DNA of 64,000 nt from Monomorium pharaonis (taxonomy: Eukaryota > Arthropoda > Insecta > Hymenoptera > Formicidae). This document shows positions 1 to 10,668 of this stretch, in pieces (the first letter of the stretch is position 1; each line of letters begins with the position of its first letter). The notes below the pieces were generated by a model. It did no database searches, was not told the origin of the DNA, and was given only the letters and a program-made list of their open reading frames with translations. Position numbers and translations under genes: made by a program. Location of the stretch: contig NC_050474.1 in the NCBI RefSeq assembly GCF_013373865.1, forward strand, positions 14,323,045 to 14,387,044, read 5' to 3'.

Positions 1-79
1 ATTCTTGTCCGTATCCTTTTTTCGCTATAAGTCAAGGAACATTCATTTAATGCATGTACTGCTACTTTGCATATATTAT

Positions 80-690
80 GTGAATTAATTCGGTCTGTTT
101 TTTTTCTTTCAAAAAAAACTTTAGTGTAAAAAAAATAAAAAAATACATTAATCAAAGTATTTGCCATCGCTTGCTATTATTTTATTTCATCTATCTGGCA
201 GTTGTATTCCGTGACTGAAAAACGACTCGTCCTTCGAAGCGATTCAATCATTGAGCCACTTCTCTATTTCTTCATAATTCTTGAAGTGCTAGTCTGAAAG
301 CCCGTGTGCCATCGATCTGAACAAGTGATAATACGATGGAGCTATGTCTGGTGAATACAGCGGGTGAGGTAAAATGAACGAGGTTTGTCATCAACACTGA
401 AATCATCAATTTTGAAACGTCGAAACCATTCTCTGCATGATTTATCGGTGGGAGCACTTCCACTATAAGTTTCTACGAGCATTCGATGAGCTTCAGCGGT
501 CAAGATGCGCTGTTAAGACAAGCATTGAGCGATGACTTCGCTCGGTGCTTCCTTAGCAAGATCTGGAGGAAAGAAGTCGCTCACCAATTGTTGAAACAAA
601 AACCTAACAACCATCGCTCGATGCTTGTCTTAGCAATAGCGCATCTTGGTTCCAAGATACATTTGTCAATCAAACGTCGTTGGTAACAGA
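80..690 (-). mobile_element. mariner-like DNA transposon, internally deleted relic
   Basis: On the minus strand, from about 485 down to 160, the translation gives a mariner transposase N-terminus (AHRMLVETYSGSAPTDKSC, then REWFRRFKIDDFSVDDKPRS). It then jumps directly to the C-terminal part (SPDIAPSYYHLFRSMAHGL, then a WLNDWIASKDESFF-like end). The central catalytic region between KPRS and the YSPD motif is missing, so the element could not have moved on its own. A family member has about 345 residues; roughly half is present. The AT-rich stretch 80-160 is probably the 3' untranslated end and terminal repeat. Positions 486-690 are its decayed 5' part, rearranged into an inverted repeat. The assignment rests on the family motifs and is secure; the outer limits are approximate. 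Confidence 0.8.
501..648. repeat. imperfect inverted repeat with 34-37 bp arms
   Basis: The arm at 501-534 (caagatgcgctgttaagaca onward) is the reverse complement of 612-648 apart from a 3-4 base gap and a few mismatches. The loop holds a third, direct, diverged copy of the right arm (gctcggtgcttccttagcaa at about 539-560). It lies in the decayed 5' part of the mariner relic and could form a strong hairpin. Confidence 0.6.
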
Positions 691-713
691 GCTAGTAATA
701 AAGCTGTTAAAAA

Positions 714-1336
714 ATGCTTTGCAGTAGAGGATGTCCGCATAAAGTCGGAAGTGACGATTTTGTGAACATTATTGTGACATATAAAGATCGCGTAATATCA
801 TTGGATAAAATAGTATCAAAAAATGATACGATTTGGTGCGATATATCATCTTCTTTAGGTGACAAAATAATGCCCACCTCACTTTATACTATGGTTACGA
901 GTAATACACATGGCATACGTGACAAATTTTTTGGTCGCTCACACGATGCAAATAACAGTACAGATAACCTTGATATAAGTGCAGATAATATTAATATAAG
1001 TGACACCACATCTCTTTACAGTTCTGCATCACAATATAAGGAAGATACAAAAGCCATTAATTTTGTAATAACAGTAACGAACGAGTTTGAAGAACTAATT
1101 ATTTTTAAATCTTACAAACGTACGCAAAAGAAAAAAATACGGAAATGAATTTGAAAAACTCTTTGGCCTGGAGTTCGGATTTCATCACAAAAAATTTGGG
1201 ACGCAGTAAAATTGAAATGTGGATTTCGATTCTAGTAAATTATTATAAATCAGTACGAAAGGATGAAGTATATAGAGAAAAAGTATTGATATACAAAACA
1301 TATAAACCTCAGAGATTATTGATACTTTTATTGTAA
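714..1336 (+). pseudogene. N-terminal ORF of the unusual transposon, copy 1
   Basis: A 144-codon ORF (714-1148) is followed by a second frame (1145-1336) that continues the same protein after a frameshift. The stretch DTIWCDISSSLGDKIMPTSL aligns with DLIWTEISEILVSKISPSSI of copy 2 (minus strand near 48430). FVITVTNEFEELIIFKSYK aligns with FTITVPIDEFEEMIVLKSYK of copy 2 (near 41820). The second frame ends in a segment that matches copy 2 right up to the point where copy 2 is interrupted at 41675. No domain is recognised; the Ser/Asp-rich middle suggests a linker. It is real by comparison with copy 2, but the function is unknown. Confidence 0.55.
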
Positions 1337-1381
1337 ATATTTTTTATTAATATCTGAAATTATATTAACTCTCCGTAGGTA

Positions 1382-1976
1382 CAATGGACCCAGTTTTTGA
1401 CTTTAGACAAAAATGTTTTCTAGTGGCAATTTATAAGCGGCACTTTTAATATCATGTAGTAAAAATTTTATCCATTAACTACAGCTAGGTGCCATGACGC
1501 CTCCGAAAAAGATGTTAATGCGTGTTTGGCAGCCGTTGAAAGTAGAAGCAGGATGCAAAAAAACTTTTGAAATAAACATTACATAATAATTTTTTTTCTT
1601 AAAGTACAAGATTTCAGTTTCATTATCCTAAATTTTTACAGAGAAATGTTAAAATATGAAAAAGTTATGATTTTTTTCTTAAAATAAAAATTTTTTGGTA
1701 ATAACAGTTTAAACTATTTTTTTACTTTGATGTCACTTCATCTTTGCACTTTTTATAGTTTATTGAAACCTACGGTGGGAACGTAGTGCTCTATTAAATT
1801 AAATATATTTGAGGCCAGTCAGGCGAATTAAAAAATTGCATTTGTTGCTTTCCACTTTTTATTATCAAAACATTCTACAATGTTTAAACTTTATTAACAA
1901 ATTTTTGAGATTTTATATTATTGTTACTTTTTAAAAGACAGCTGCTTAAAAACTGAAATGGGTCAATGGACCCAGT
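1382..1976. repeat. 13-bp direct repeats bounding a gene-free AT-rich stretch
   Basis: The sequence caatggacccagt occurs at 1382-1394 and again at 1964-1976 in the same orientation. The stretch between is AT-rich with no convincing ORF and falls between coding blocks of transposon copy 1, so it may be intron, or an insertion whose ends these are. No further structure is seen from 1337 to 2063. Confidence 0.35.
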
Positions 1977-2063
1977 GTGACAATCTCGTTCGAAAAAAGA
2001 GATGTGACAACGGAGGATTAAGAGCAACAACAATCATAAACGAAGCTGTTTTTTTTTTCTTTA

Positions 2064-3149
2064 GGTACTTGTAAATGCGGTAGTACTTTACAATGTGTAA
2101 TAGAAAGCGAATACGCGCAAGAAGTACTTTTGAAATGCAAAATACTCAAAGGAACAGGAAAATGCGGTAAACGAATATCTAAGGAAACCTTTAAGAAAAT
2201 TCATTGGGCTAGAGTTATGTACGAAGCCAGTGAAAGTACATCGCGCCGAAAAAGCAGATGAACTTATAATATTCGGAGATCACGAATCTCCGCATTTATA
2301 CAAAACATCCATATTGCATGTCGCTCTAAAAATGAACATATAAAGTCACAATTTCTCGATAAAGATCCTGTAAATGCTATGTGTATCATAAAACGTTTAT
2401 TCAAATTGTATTCACAATATTGGAATCGATCCATTCTTTGTCTATTATTGGACAAATCATCAACTGCAAGTATACCGCAAATACTGTACAACAAATATAA
2501 GTTTCATATATATTGACGCTGCAGGCAGCATTGTGAAAAAAATAACGAAATCAGACAAAAGTTTGTCAAAACATATATTTTTATATCAAGTTGTCATAAA
2601 CTATAACAACGCTCAATTTTTTATTAGCCATACTATCCGAAAGGCACACTACTAATAATATTCATTTTTGGTTATTGGAGTAGTGTAAAATGGGTGCCCC
2701 ATATCCACGTGAAATTGATTCATCGAAAACTATATTAAATGCAGTAATACGGTGCTTTACGACTTATGGGACAATCAAAGATTATGTAAACGCATGCAAA
2801 AGTACAACTTTACCAAAATGTTATATACGTATAGAAGTTGCACTTTGAATTAAAATGTATGCAAACATTTTAAAATCTGTTTCACGAAGAATAAAAGTTT
2901 GTTATATGGCAGCTATCGGACAATTAATTATATGCCGAAACATAGAGGATGCTGCTGAAATATTAAAAGCTATATTAACCATTGCACGGTCAAAAACGGA
3001 AGGTACGTTGATAAATGGAGAAGAAACCACTTGCGAGAGAGAGAAGAGAAAATTAAAATCAGTTCTAACAGGTCAATCCTTATTCTTCGTTATTCCTTAT
3101 TATTATATTAATATTAATATTAATTTTTTTTTACAAATTAGCATGTGAG
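2064..3149 (+). pseudogene. Cys-rich and transposase-like core of the unusual transposon, copy 1
   Basis: After an acceptor-like tract at about 2050-2063, the translation starts CKCGSTLQCVIESE, with paired cysteines continuing to KCGKR. Copy 2 has CGSTLHCDIEST at the matching place. Downstream fragments in shifting frames include DPVNAMCIIK (copy 2: DPIKVLCIMK), an INIDAAGS-like strand near 2510, and SKALLNA-like and RIDVAH-like matches visible in copy 2. An open block of 97 codons at 2855-3148 holds RRIKVCYMAAIGQLIICRN and then EDAAEILKAILTIARSKTEG. The DATGS, VDSSKALL and IDVAH strands look like the acidic catalytic strands of an RNase-H-fold transposase, which is inference. Many stops show that it is dead. 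Confidence 0.5.
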
Positions 3150-3780
3150 TCAAATATTCTCAATATATACCGGTTGTCCCATTTCTTACGATTTTAATTG
3201 ATATGTCAGTTTTTTAAGCTCAAACAGAGACGAAAATTCCAACATAATTAACTAAAAGTCGCGAAAAGTGGAACATCATGTATAGTTAAGAAAATACTTG
3301 CAACAATTTCGCCTATGTAATTTTCTTGTTTCGAAATTATTGTTATTGTTATTATTATTCACTCTTTTTTCTGATATTATCTAATAGGTCCTTCTCCATA
3401 ACCATTGTTTCCATGACTCCAATTTTCCTGTCTCCTTCCGTATGTCCATTCAGGAACTTGACTGGAGTCCTCTTCTATTCTTCTTACGTACCCTATCTAA
3501 GTCTCCTCTAGATCATTAAAATTATTAGAAATATATATATTTCATTACTTATCAAGAGACACGGCTCGCGCCTATAGTAAACGCGTATAGAATTATTACA
3601 TTAGAACTATTACAGATTCAAATGTCTTTTTATGAATACATTGTTATTCATTTGTATATTATTATATTTTAATGATTTAATGTGCCATAGGTACTCTAAA
3701 TTATGAAAATTTAGAAAATTCGATAAATGATAAAGTAATTATTGAAGAAACGAGAGATGAAATCTCAGTTAATAAGGCAG
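3150..3780. other. gene-free AT-rich interval
   Basis: This lies between the core and C-terminal blocks of copy 1. A 61-codon open frame at 3326-3511 is low-complexity T/C-rich sequence with no family resemblance. The interval is most likely intron or decayed coding sequence. Confidence 0.4.
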
Positions 3781-4720
3781 AAAATAACGACTGGTTAAAT
3801 GGGGTGCCAAAATTAATGAACAAGTTGACCAAATATTAAATGAAGTCAGCGATCGAGATAATGCCCACTATTTTCCAATATTAGGAAAATGTTTATTACA
3901 AGACATTGCTATATTCCCCTTAGTCAAACGTTTGTCATTACAATTTTGGTTACGGACGAGTACCGGCCTCTAGTGCAAGTGTCGAAGGGGAATTCAATAA
4001 GATAAAAAATTGCGTTTTAAAAAATTGTAGTGTCCCTATGAGAGTAGATGCATTGTTGAAAATTCATTTAGATTATCTTCGAGGAAAATTAAAAATTGTT
4101 GACGCTGAGGAACAAAACAATTTAGTAACATCACTTGATACAGCAAGCATTAAAGAGTGTGACATGGAGAAAAATAAAAGTAAAGATAGTCACAGGATAT
4201 TAATACCTCACTATAAAAAGGTCAATCAAAATTGTGCCCTGCATGTAGCAATGGTAATGTACCGTCTGGTGCACATACTTGTACTATATGCAAAGTAGCA
4301 GTGCATGCATTAAATGAATGTTTCTTGACTTATGGCGAAGAAGGATACGGGCAAGAACGAATCTGTCTTTCTTGTTTTTCATTGGAAGGCTCGCAAAACA
4401 TTCTCGCTACACGAGAAACAGAAAATTGGTTTAATTTTAGGTTTAATTTTAAATAATAATAAAAAGTGCAAGGCAAGATATTTGGGAGATGACCCACGCG
4501 GCATACAAGATGCTTTAACATGGAGAAGTGCAAAGCTTCCGATAATGAAAAATGGTAGTTCTACGGAATTACAAGCAGTAAAAATAAAGCAGTAAAAACA
4601 AAATTATTGTCTCATAAACACTTGTGCTTTCGACAGCCTGCTACAAATTGTTCTCGCCGCCTTGGCAGATTACAAAGATTTCGAAACAGAGGTACGTATA
4701 TTATTTTGAGAGTAATTATT
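3781..4720 (+). pseudogene. C-terminal part of the unusual transposon, copy 1: hAT-like tail, Cys/His module, peptidase-like Cys box
   Basis: Reading across three frameshifts gives GYGRVPASSASVEGEFNKIK (about 3950-4015), resembling the hAT C-terminal dimerisation motif. PMRVDALLKIHLDYLRGKLK (4038-4097) follows. Next is a module with C-x2-C-x8-H-x-C-x2-C spacing (CPACSNG..., SGAHTCTICK) and a trailing C-x2-C (4232-4400). Last come SAKLPIMKNGSSTELQAVK and NTCAFDSLLQIVLAALADYK (about 4520-4680). The NTCAFDSLLQ box resembles the catalytic Cys box of ubiquitin-specific proteases (NTCYxNSxLQ). Copy 2 shares every part. It is broken by frameshifts here. The peptidase reading is inference from the motif alone. 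Confidence 0.6.
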
Positions 4721-4959
4721 TCTAAGCAAAATCATATGTACGTTACTGCTCGTATAAAATGACTGACGTAAAATATTTACATCTTTAAATATACCCTTAC
4801 GGAAAGAAACTACAATCAATAAATATTACAGTTGTGTAGTTATTATAGGACCCTCTGTAGTTATCACAGAAAGAATCACAGTAATCTGTAGTTATTACAC
4901 GATGTTGTTACAGTGCATGAAATTCCTGTAATACGGAATACATGTCTAACCCATGAAGT

Positions 4960-5007
4960 GTGTAATCCACTACACGTGTAATCCACTACATGTGTAATAT
5001 ACTACAC
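4960..5007. repeat. three tandem copies of a 16-bp near-palindromic unit
   Basis: The units are gtgtaatccactacac (4960-4975), gtgtaatccactacat (4976-4991) and gtgtaatatactacac (4992-5007), followed by gtgtgat. Each unit begins GTGTA and ends TACAC or a one-base variant, so each is itself an inverted repeat. Confidence 0.75.
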
Positions 5008-5820
5008 GTGTGATAAGAGACATGTACAAAATCTGATCGTCATTTTCCACGTGGTGCAGATCGGGTCACTTTGATAATGGCGGTATGATTGAGTTAAACA
5101 CGAATAAAATTAATGTGCAATATCATATTGATACTCAAAATTCATGATATTTAAAAAATACCATATTTATTCGCTAAAATACCTTAAAATGCAGTGCAAA
5201 TTTCAAACTAGCGTGCAATCAACAAAAAACATCGTATCGACATGTTTTTTTTTTAAATTGTTTAGAAAAGAATGAACTTTCAGAATCTGAATTAATATTA
5301 GCAAGATTTTAACGAGAAACTTGTGCAAAATGATAACAAACTTTTACTTTTTTTAAATAAAGAACACATGTTTGGTTTTTATGCGATATAAAAGGTTCGC
5401 ACTTAACAAATCAAACTTTCGCCTAGGGATTCTCAAAGTAGAGTCTTTGCCCTTTAATTTAAAAAAAAGTACATGTAATTTGGATGATTTTTCGCAAAGT
5501 TGCATCACTTTGAATATTGCCTAAAAATCGGTCAAAAATTTTGTTTCGTTTTTTTTTTGTGCCAGTGTAGTATACCGTATATAAATTATTTTCATAAATA
5601 TTGTTTGAAATTTATTGTATATGAGATTTATTGTATATATCACTTTTTAACCACATTTTATTATTTTTTATTTTATATTTTATAAGTAAATAAATATAAA
5701 AAGTATAAAGTGTTTGTATGTTTATACAGTGTTCATCATTTTAATATTATAAAACAGTAAAATATTTCTAAGTAATGTATTACATATTAATTAAGTAATA
5801 TACAGATATGCATGCATACT

Positions 5821-5846
5821 GTTTGTTGTTGTTGTTGTTGTTGTTA
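5821..5846. repeat. (TTG)n microsatellite
   Basis: About eight consecutive TTG triplets with no coding context. Confidence 0.9.
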
Positions 5847-6029
5847 TACATCATTTTTCCGTGGTAAAATGATAATAAAATAAAAATATTGGGCAATATA
5901 AACACGTAAAAATCTGACATATCTGCTTAATATGTATTATTTTATTTACTACAAAATTCATATTACAACTATATAGAAATACTGACTTAATAACAATATA
6001 ATATATTGTACATACATTTGTTCAAAAAG

Positions 6030-6832
6030 TTAACGCATTGTTAAATTCACTCGTACTTCTCGCTCGCTACGTGTCTCTAGAAATCTATCGGTTTCGATTG
6101 TATTAACGAGAGGTATGATAAATTGCTTATGCCCATTAGAATATGGTATAACAACGCACTTACTTTTAATGGTATCCAATAAGCAATCTGTAATATTATC
6201 AGTTTTTTTCGCAATAAAACTAAAATTTATGGAAGATACCCGATTATTTTTGCATACTTCTTCCGGTAAAATATTCTTTGCATAATAATAAATTAATTTC
6301 AGTTCCATTATTTGCTTTTGTCACAGTACATAAATGTAATTCAAATGTATATCCAATAGCAATCTGTTCTCTGTTAATATTGTACTATTATATTTTTTTA
6401 ATAATCTAAGATAATTTAAAGTATGGTAAAGGATATTTCTAAAAATAAATCGGTTAAAAGTTAAAGCCGTGCTTTCTACAGGTTCCCCTATTAATTCTTC
6501 TACAACAAGTTTTTGTATGGCAATTAACACTATTTCTTTTTTTATTCCAAGTGCTTTTAAAGAATTTTCGTACTCTGTGCACCTTTTAATATGACACACT
6601 TTCATTAATAAATCGAAAACAGCTTTGCCTTTTGAACTACAATTTTCGCCAGTAAAAGTTGACCTTGTTGTTAATAAATCTTAATCTAGAATAAAACTTA
6701 GATATTTGTTGCGCTATGCATTGTGAACCATTGAATAAAGTTTTTAATGTTCGATTGAAGCCTTCAAAATAAAAAGTTGACCAAGCCCAGAGGGCACCGT
6801 AATTTTACACTGATGCAGGTATATGCAACAAC
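6030..6832 (-). pseudogene. EnSpm/CACTA transposase, C-terminal segment (3' side of the BEL insertion)
   Basis: This is the distal part of the minus-strand transposase whose proximal part is at 18947-20460. Just left of the BEL element the minus strand reads LLHIPASV, a stop, then NYGALWAW and FEGFNRTLKTLFNGSQ. The last is the conserved EnSpm block (HSxFPFEGFNRxLKxLxHGxQ). It continues in the same general direction through two ORFs (6321-6605 and 6030-6308) with no recognised motif of their own. One in-frame stop, a stop between the two ORFs and short frameshifts show decay. The reading frame across 18951 and 6828 is continuous once the BEL element and one TSD copy are ignored. Confidence 0.75.
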
Positions 6833-7124
6833 TGTTACTTTGATCGTAACGTAAACACGGATCGAGTAATGAGGAGATCGTTCAGAGAAAACTAGGAATA
6901 GGAATACTGATAATGACGACGCTTTATTACACCTTCGTGCCTTTTTACACATCGCATGAGACTACTATACGCACTTACACAGACTCAGAGAGGTGGGGGA
7001 GGAAGGCCACGAGAGAAACGGACACGGACAGCTCTCTCTTACGTCGATCGAAAGCTATCACGGATCGGTAACCTCGAGTTTACCAACGCTGTAATGATAA
7101 AGAAGAACTTCTCCTTTTCTCACA
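6833..7124 (-). repeat. BEL 3' LTR
   Basis: This matches 18688-18946 closely over 6866-7124. It shares the runs gagatcgttcagagaaaact, cctttttaca and ttctccttttctcaca with only scattered substitutions. The outer 33 bases (6833-6865) have no counterpart in the other LTR. The TG end at 6833 is fixed by the TSD. Confidence 0.85.
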
Positions 7125-7150
7125 TCCTCCCACCTTAGATTTTCCACATA
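7125..7150 (-). promoter_or_regulatory. BEL polypurine tract
   Basis: On the minus strand, AAGGTGGGAGGA sits immediately before the 3' LTR start TGTGAG. This is the standard plus-strand primer position and confirms the 3' LTR boundary at 7124. Confidence 0.8.
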
Positions 7151-7419
7151 TAATGGGGAAAATCTAACATCACAAACAGATAACGACTTCTAACACATAT
7201 CTTAAAACAACATTCTAGAACAAGATAACACTACTACATAACTAAACAAATCATTATAGCTGTTAACACAATCTAAGACTTTTATCGAATAACAGGCTTC
7301 ACAACGCGTCCACTGCAAGTTTTGTACGGCACAGACTCAGTTTTCCGTTCAATCGCTTTAGATAGGCTTAACTTCTTTCTCTCATCTTTTGAGTCACGTG
7401 CCTGGTTAATTCTTTTCTT
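7151..7419 (-). other. BEL 3' untranslated region
   Basis: There is no coding sequence of the element between the polypurine tract and the stop at 7420. The region is AT-rich. Confidence 0.6.
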
Positions 7420-8476
7420 CTATAATTCATGCAAATGCTCAGGAACAACATCAAAATCGACCTCAAGAGGATGTAATCTTTGTATCAGACGCATCAGTTG
7501 GCCAGACGCCGTAATCAAACGCACTACTCTAATAACTCCGTCTTTTCCCGGAAACGCTTCTATCACACGGCCTAGAGGCCAAACCAATCGCTTGTCACAA
7601 TCATCTCCTATCAATACGATATCACCGACAGACACCCCACGGGCTTTAGACGCTCGTTTGTTACATTTAAGTTCGCCCAAATATTCGGTTCGAAAACGCT
7701 TTCTCAATTCATCTTTTAGATGTTGTCGATACTTAAATCTACCCTTGAATTTTTCCCTGTCAATGTAATCGAAGTCGGGTACTCCGATCTCTCGGATTTC
7801 TTGTAAAAACATATTAGGAGTGATGGGACTAAGATCTTTAGGATCTTCGGATAGATGCGTCAAATGTCGCGCGTTAATAATAGCTTCACAGTCGCATAAG
7901 ACAGTTGACATTTCTTCATACTTTAAGCTCGCTTTTCCTATTATCTTACGCAAGATTCGCTTCAGAATTTGAATTAGTCGTTCCCACCAACCACCCCACC
8001 AAGGGGCGCCTAGTGGATTAAACTTCCACTCGATTTTCTGTACACGACAGAGTTCATCAACCCTGTTCCATTCGATGCGCTTCAATAAATATTATTACAG
8101 CCCTCAAAATTAGTCCCGTTATCGCTATACACGGTACTCGGTCGACCTCTTCGAGCAACAAATCTGCGAAAAGCTTCTATAAATCTATCAGTCAACAAAA
8201 AAGTCACTAGCTCCAAATGCACCGCACAATATGTTGCGCACGTGAAAATACATATCCATGCTTTTATGCCTCCTTTAGATAGACGGGCCCTGCGAAATCA
8301 ACTCCTGTTACCTCAAATACTCGAGCATCTCGTACGCGGTCCATAGGCAACGGAGCCGTTGTAGCATCCAACGGTCTAGTGCTCTGTCGTGTACAAATTA
8401 CACGTTTCTTTACAATAGATCTAGCAACTTTACGCCCGTGGATTATCCAGTATTCTTCTCGTAGATGACTAAGCAT
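7420..8476 (-). pseudogene. BEL Pol: integrase core and C-terminal domain
   Basis: The frame at 8264-8476 ends in GVDFAGPVYLK, the first integrase Asp strand. A shifted frame through 8086-8270 carries YSDNGTNF, the second Asp. The 221-codon ORF at 7420-8085 begins with the block NPLGAPWWGGWWERLIQ, which supplies the catalytic Glu. It continues through NARHLT and SPITPNMFL into the DUF5641-like tail (KRFRTEYLGEL, GDIVLIGDD, WPLGRVIEAFPGKDG), where BEL polyproteins normally end. Two frameshifts break the core. All three catalytic acidic residues remain visible. Confidence 0.85.
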
Positions 8477-9829
8477 TGACGCCGCTATGCCCTAAACGCT
8501 CATGAGTCGCGATTATCAACAATCGAATTATGGGATTCTCGCCTAGCAAAATTACAGGATAACGGAAAGAATACACATCATCACGCTGCAGAATCCTAGA
8601 TTTCATACGTATCAATTTATCGTCGGCCATAACAGCGTTGATTGTTCTAAGCTTTACATCGTCAAGTCCGTCAAATGAATCTCTCTGTGAAATTCGTAAA
8701 ACCGTCTTTTTTGCATTTTCTCGTTCTATAAGAGTTAAACTCCCACCATGTTTTTCCCTCTCGGGCCATCTAGAACAACTGATGAATCGATTAAGCCATG
8801 CAAACGCACCTATCATTGTGTTAAACTTCGAAACTTTTGGAACATAGAATGGTTCAATTTTTACATCATGACTGACATTGGACATTATCGAAACAACTTC
8901 AGTATCGTTTATTGGAGTCTTTAACACCGCGGTTTTACGAATCTCACGTCTGATTTCCTTCTCCTGATAGGTAACATTTGACTTCGGCCACTCCGAAGGG
9001 TTCTCCTTAAGCCAGCTTGGCCCGTCCCACCAGTTAACCTTTATGAGATCGCTCAACTCACAACCACGTGAAGGCAGATCCGCGGGATTCTGATCTCCAG
9101 GAACATGCTTCCATGATCCAAACGTAGAAAGTTTTCTTATTTCTTTGACTCGATTTTCTACGAAGGGTGCCCAAGGGCAATTTTTCTGAATCCAAAATAA
9201 AACAGTACTGGAATCACTTCAATAAGTTACTTCTTTATCCTTCATCCTCAGCGAACTCAGGCAAGAGTCGACTAATCGCGCGCCCACACAGGCGGCCAAT
9301 AACTCGAGTCTAGGAATGGTAACTGGTGAGACTGGAGCCATTCTCGCTTTAGCTGCAATTAAAGAAACATTTACTTGCGAGTCGCACTCTGTTCGAGCAT
9401 ACAACACAGCTGCATACGCTCTTTTACTTGCATCACAAAACAGGTGAAAAGTAACATTAGCTCTTGGATCTGAAGAGCGAAAAGTCCAGCGAGGAAAATT
9501 TAATTCACTTAGTGACGACAGGCCTTTCAGCCACCCTTTAAACTCATTCTGAATTTCTTCGCTCAACTCCTCATCCCACTTCACTTTTGAGATCCAAGTC
9601 TTCTGCAACAAAAGTTTAGGACATATCATGACAGGACAAACTAATCCCAGCGGGTCAAAAAGACGATAAGCGAACAATAAAATGGTGCGTTTCGTAATTT
9701 TCTCATTTAATGCCGGTTCAACGTGAGGTGCTATTAGATGTAACGAATCATAGCGTTTGTTCCAAATCATTCCTAACACCGAAATATTGTCCGTTTCCGA
9801 TGTCGCACCGGAATGCTTCCATCCTCTAA
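8469..9829 (-). pseudogene. BEL Pol: RNase H, connection region and integrase zinc-binding domain
   Basis: The ORF at 9219-9779 holds the post-RT region (AYRLFDPLGLVCPV, then KLLLQKTW) and the RNase H entry (FHLFCDASKRAYAAVLYART; PRLELLAACVGARL). The sequence then reads through a stop near 9219 into SDSSTVLFWI and a PADLPSRG block. The ORF at 8469-9056 ends at HERLGHSGVNA, the first His pair of the H2C2 integrase finger, which is completed in the next frame (MLSHLREEYWIIHGR). Stops separate the ORFs. The right end is cut by the MITE at 9830. Confidence 0.85.
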
Positions 9830-10003
9830 CAAGGGGACCTTACGGGTCATGGAACACCGATTTTTTTTATACTTATAGGATTTGAAGATCAGTACCCGGA
9901 CTTCAATTTCCTAAAGCAGTACGATGCGCTTCTTAAAAATACTCGAGAAAATCGATTTTGAAGATTTCCGATATCTGTAAGTACAGAAAATTTTAACCTA
10001 TTG

Positions 10004-10080
10004 TCAGAGCCGCTCGTAGCCGAGCGCACAGAGCTATAGTTTCGTAAGCGCGGAGTCGCTGGTTCGATTCTCGCTCTGGC
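10004..10080 (+). ncRNA. tRNA-like segment in the left MITE arm
   Basis: CAGAGC at the 5' side pairs with GCTCTGG at the 3' side as an acceptor stem. TAGCCGAGCGCACAGAGC resembles an A box and GGTTCGATTC matches the B box of a pol III promoter. The T-stem is imperfect, so this is a tRNA-derived, SINE-like sequence rather than a working tRNA gene. Confidence 0.6.
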
Positions 10081-10593
10081 CTCAATTTTTTTTTCATAAA
10101 TTAATAAAGTTTTTTTTTTAATCCTATATCTTAACATTTATCAAATTGAAATGCTAATTAATTATTAAATATTTATTCGTTATTTTTTAAATGAAAATTA
10201 ACATTTTTTTATTTTTAATTACTACTTGATTGAAAATGCGAATATTTATAATAAATTAAAATTTGGTACAAAAAATGGAAAACATTAAAGAAAATGAAAT
10301 ACTTTTTAAGAGATTACGAGTAAATACAAAAATAATATAAAAAACAAAAATAATATTTATAAAAATGGTTGTTTAATTTTTATGAGTTATTAATTCATGT
10401 ATGTTATAAAATATATTAATAATAAATACATTTGACATTACTCGTCAGTATTACATGAACCAATTTAATTTTTATTTAAAAAATAACGAATAAATATTTA
10501 ATAATTAATTAGCATTTCAATTTGATAAATGTTAAGATATAGGATTAAAAAAAAAACTTTATTAACTTATGAAAAAAAAATTGAGGCCAGAGC

Positions 10594-10668
10594 GAGAATC
10601 GAACCAGCGACTCCGCGCTTACGAAACTAGAGCTCTGTGCGTTCGGCTACGAGCGGCTCTGACAATAG
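10594..10668 (-). ncRNA. tRNA-like segment in the right MITE arm
   Basis: This is the inverted copy of the segment at 10004-10080, with the same B box (gaatcgaacc on the plus strand) and two or three substitutions. Because the arms are inverted, the two pol III-like promoters point toward each other. Confidence 0.6.

Larger units (their letters stand above)
714..4720 (+). mobile_element. unusual transposon family, copy 1 (decayed)
   Basis: Coding fragments in order on the plus strand match fragments in the same order on the minus strand of copy 2 (48512 down to 34941). They are: an N-terminal ORF (714-1336), a Cys-rich block (about 2064-2260), a transposase-like core (about 2270-3070), a hAT-like C-terminal dimerisation motif (about 3950-4110), a Cys/His module (about 4230-4400) and a peptidase-like Cys box (about 4600-4690). 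Splice-like junctions are visible: an acceptor before 2064 and a donor near 4691 (GAG|GTACGT). Stops and frameshifts break every part, so it is dead. I recognise it as transposase-like from the conserved layout and motifs but cannot name the superfamily with certainty. Limits are those of the recognisable coding parts. Confidence 0.6.
4721..6029. other. gene-free AT-rich interval
   Basis: There is no coding resemblance on either strand. The interval holds the 16-bp palindromic tandem repeat and the TTG microsatellite listed separately. Part of the right end (about 5850-6029) is probably the 3' end of the minus-strand EnSpm element that follows. Confidence 0.5.

Noticed and set aside
10004..10080. 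Functional tRNA gene
   Set aside because: Acceptor ends pair and the B box is good, but the T-stem and anticodon arm do not form properly, and an inverted copy lies in the other MITE arm.
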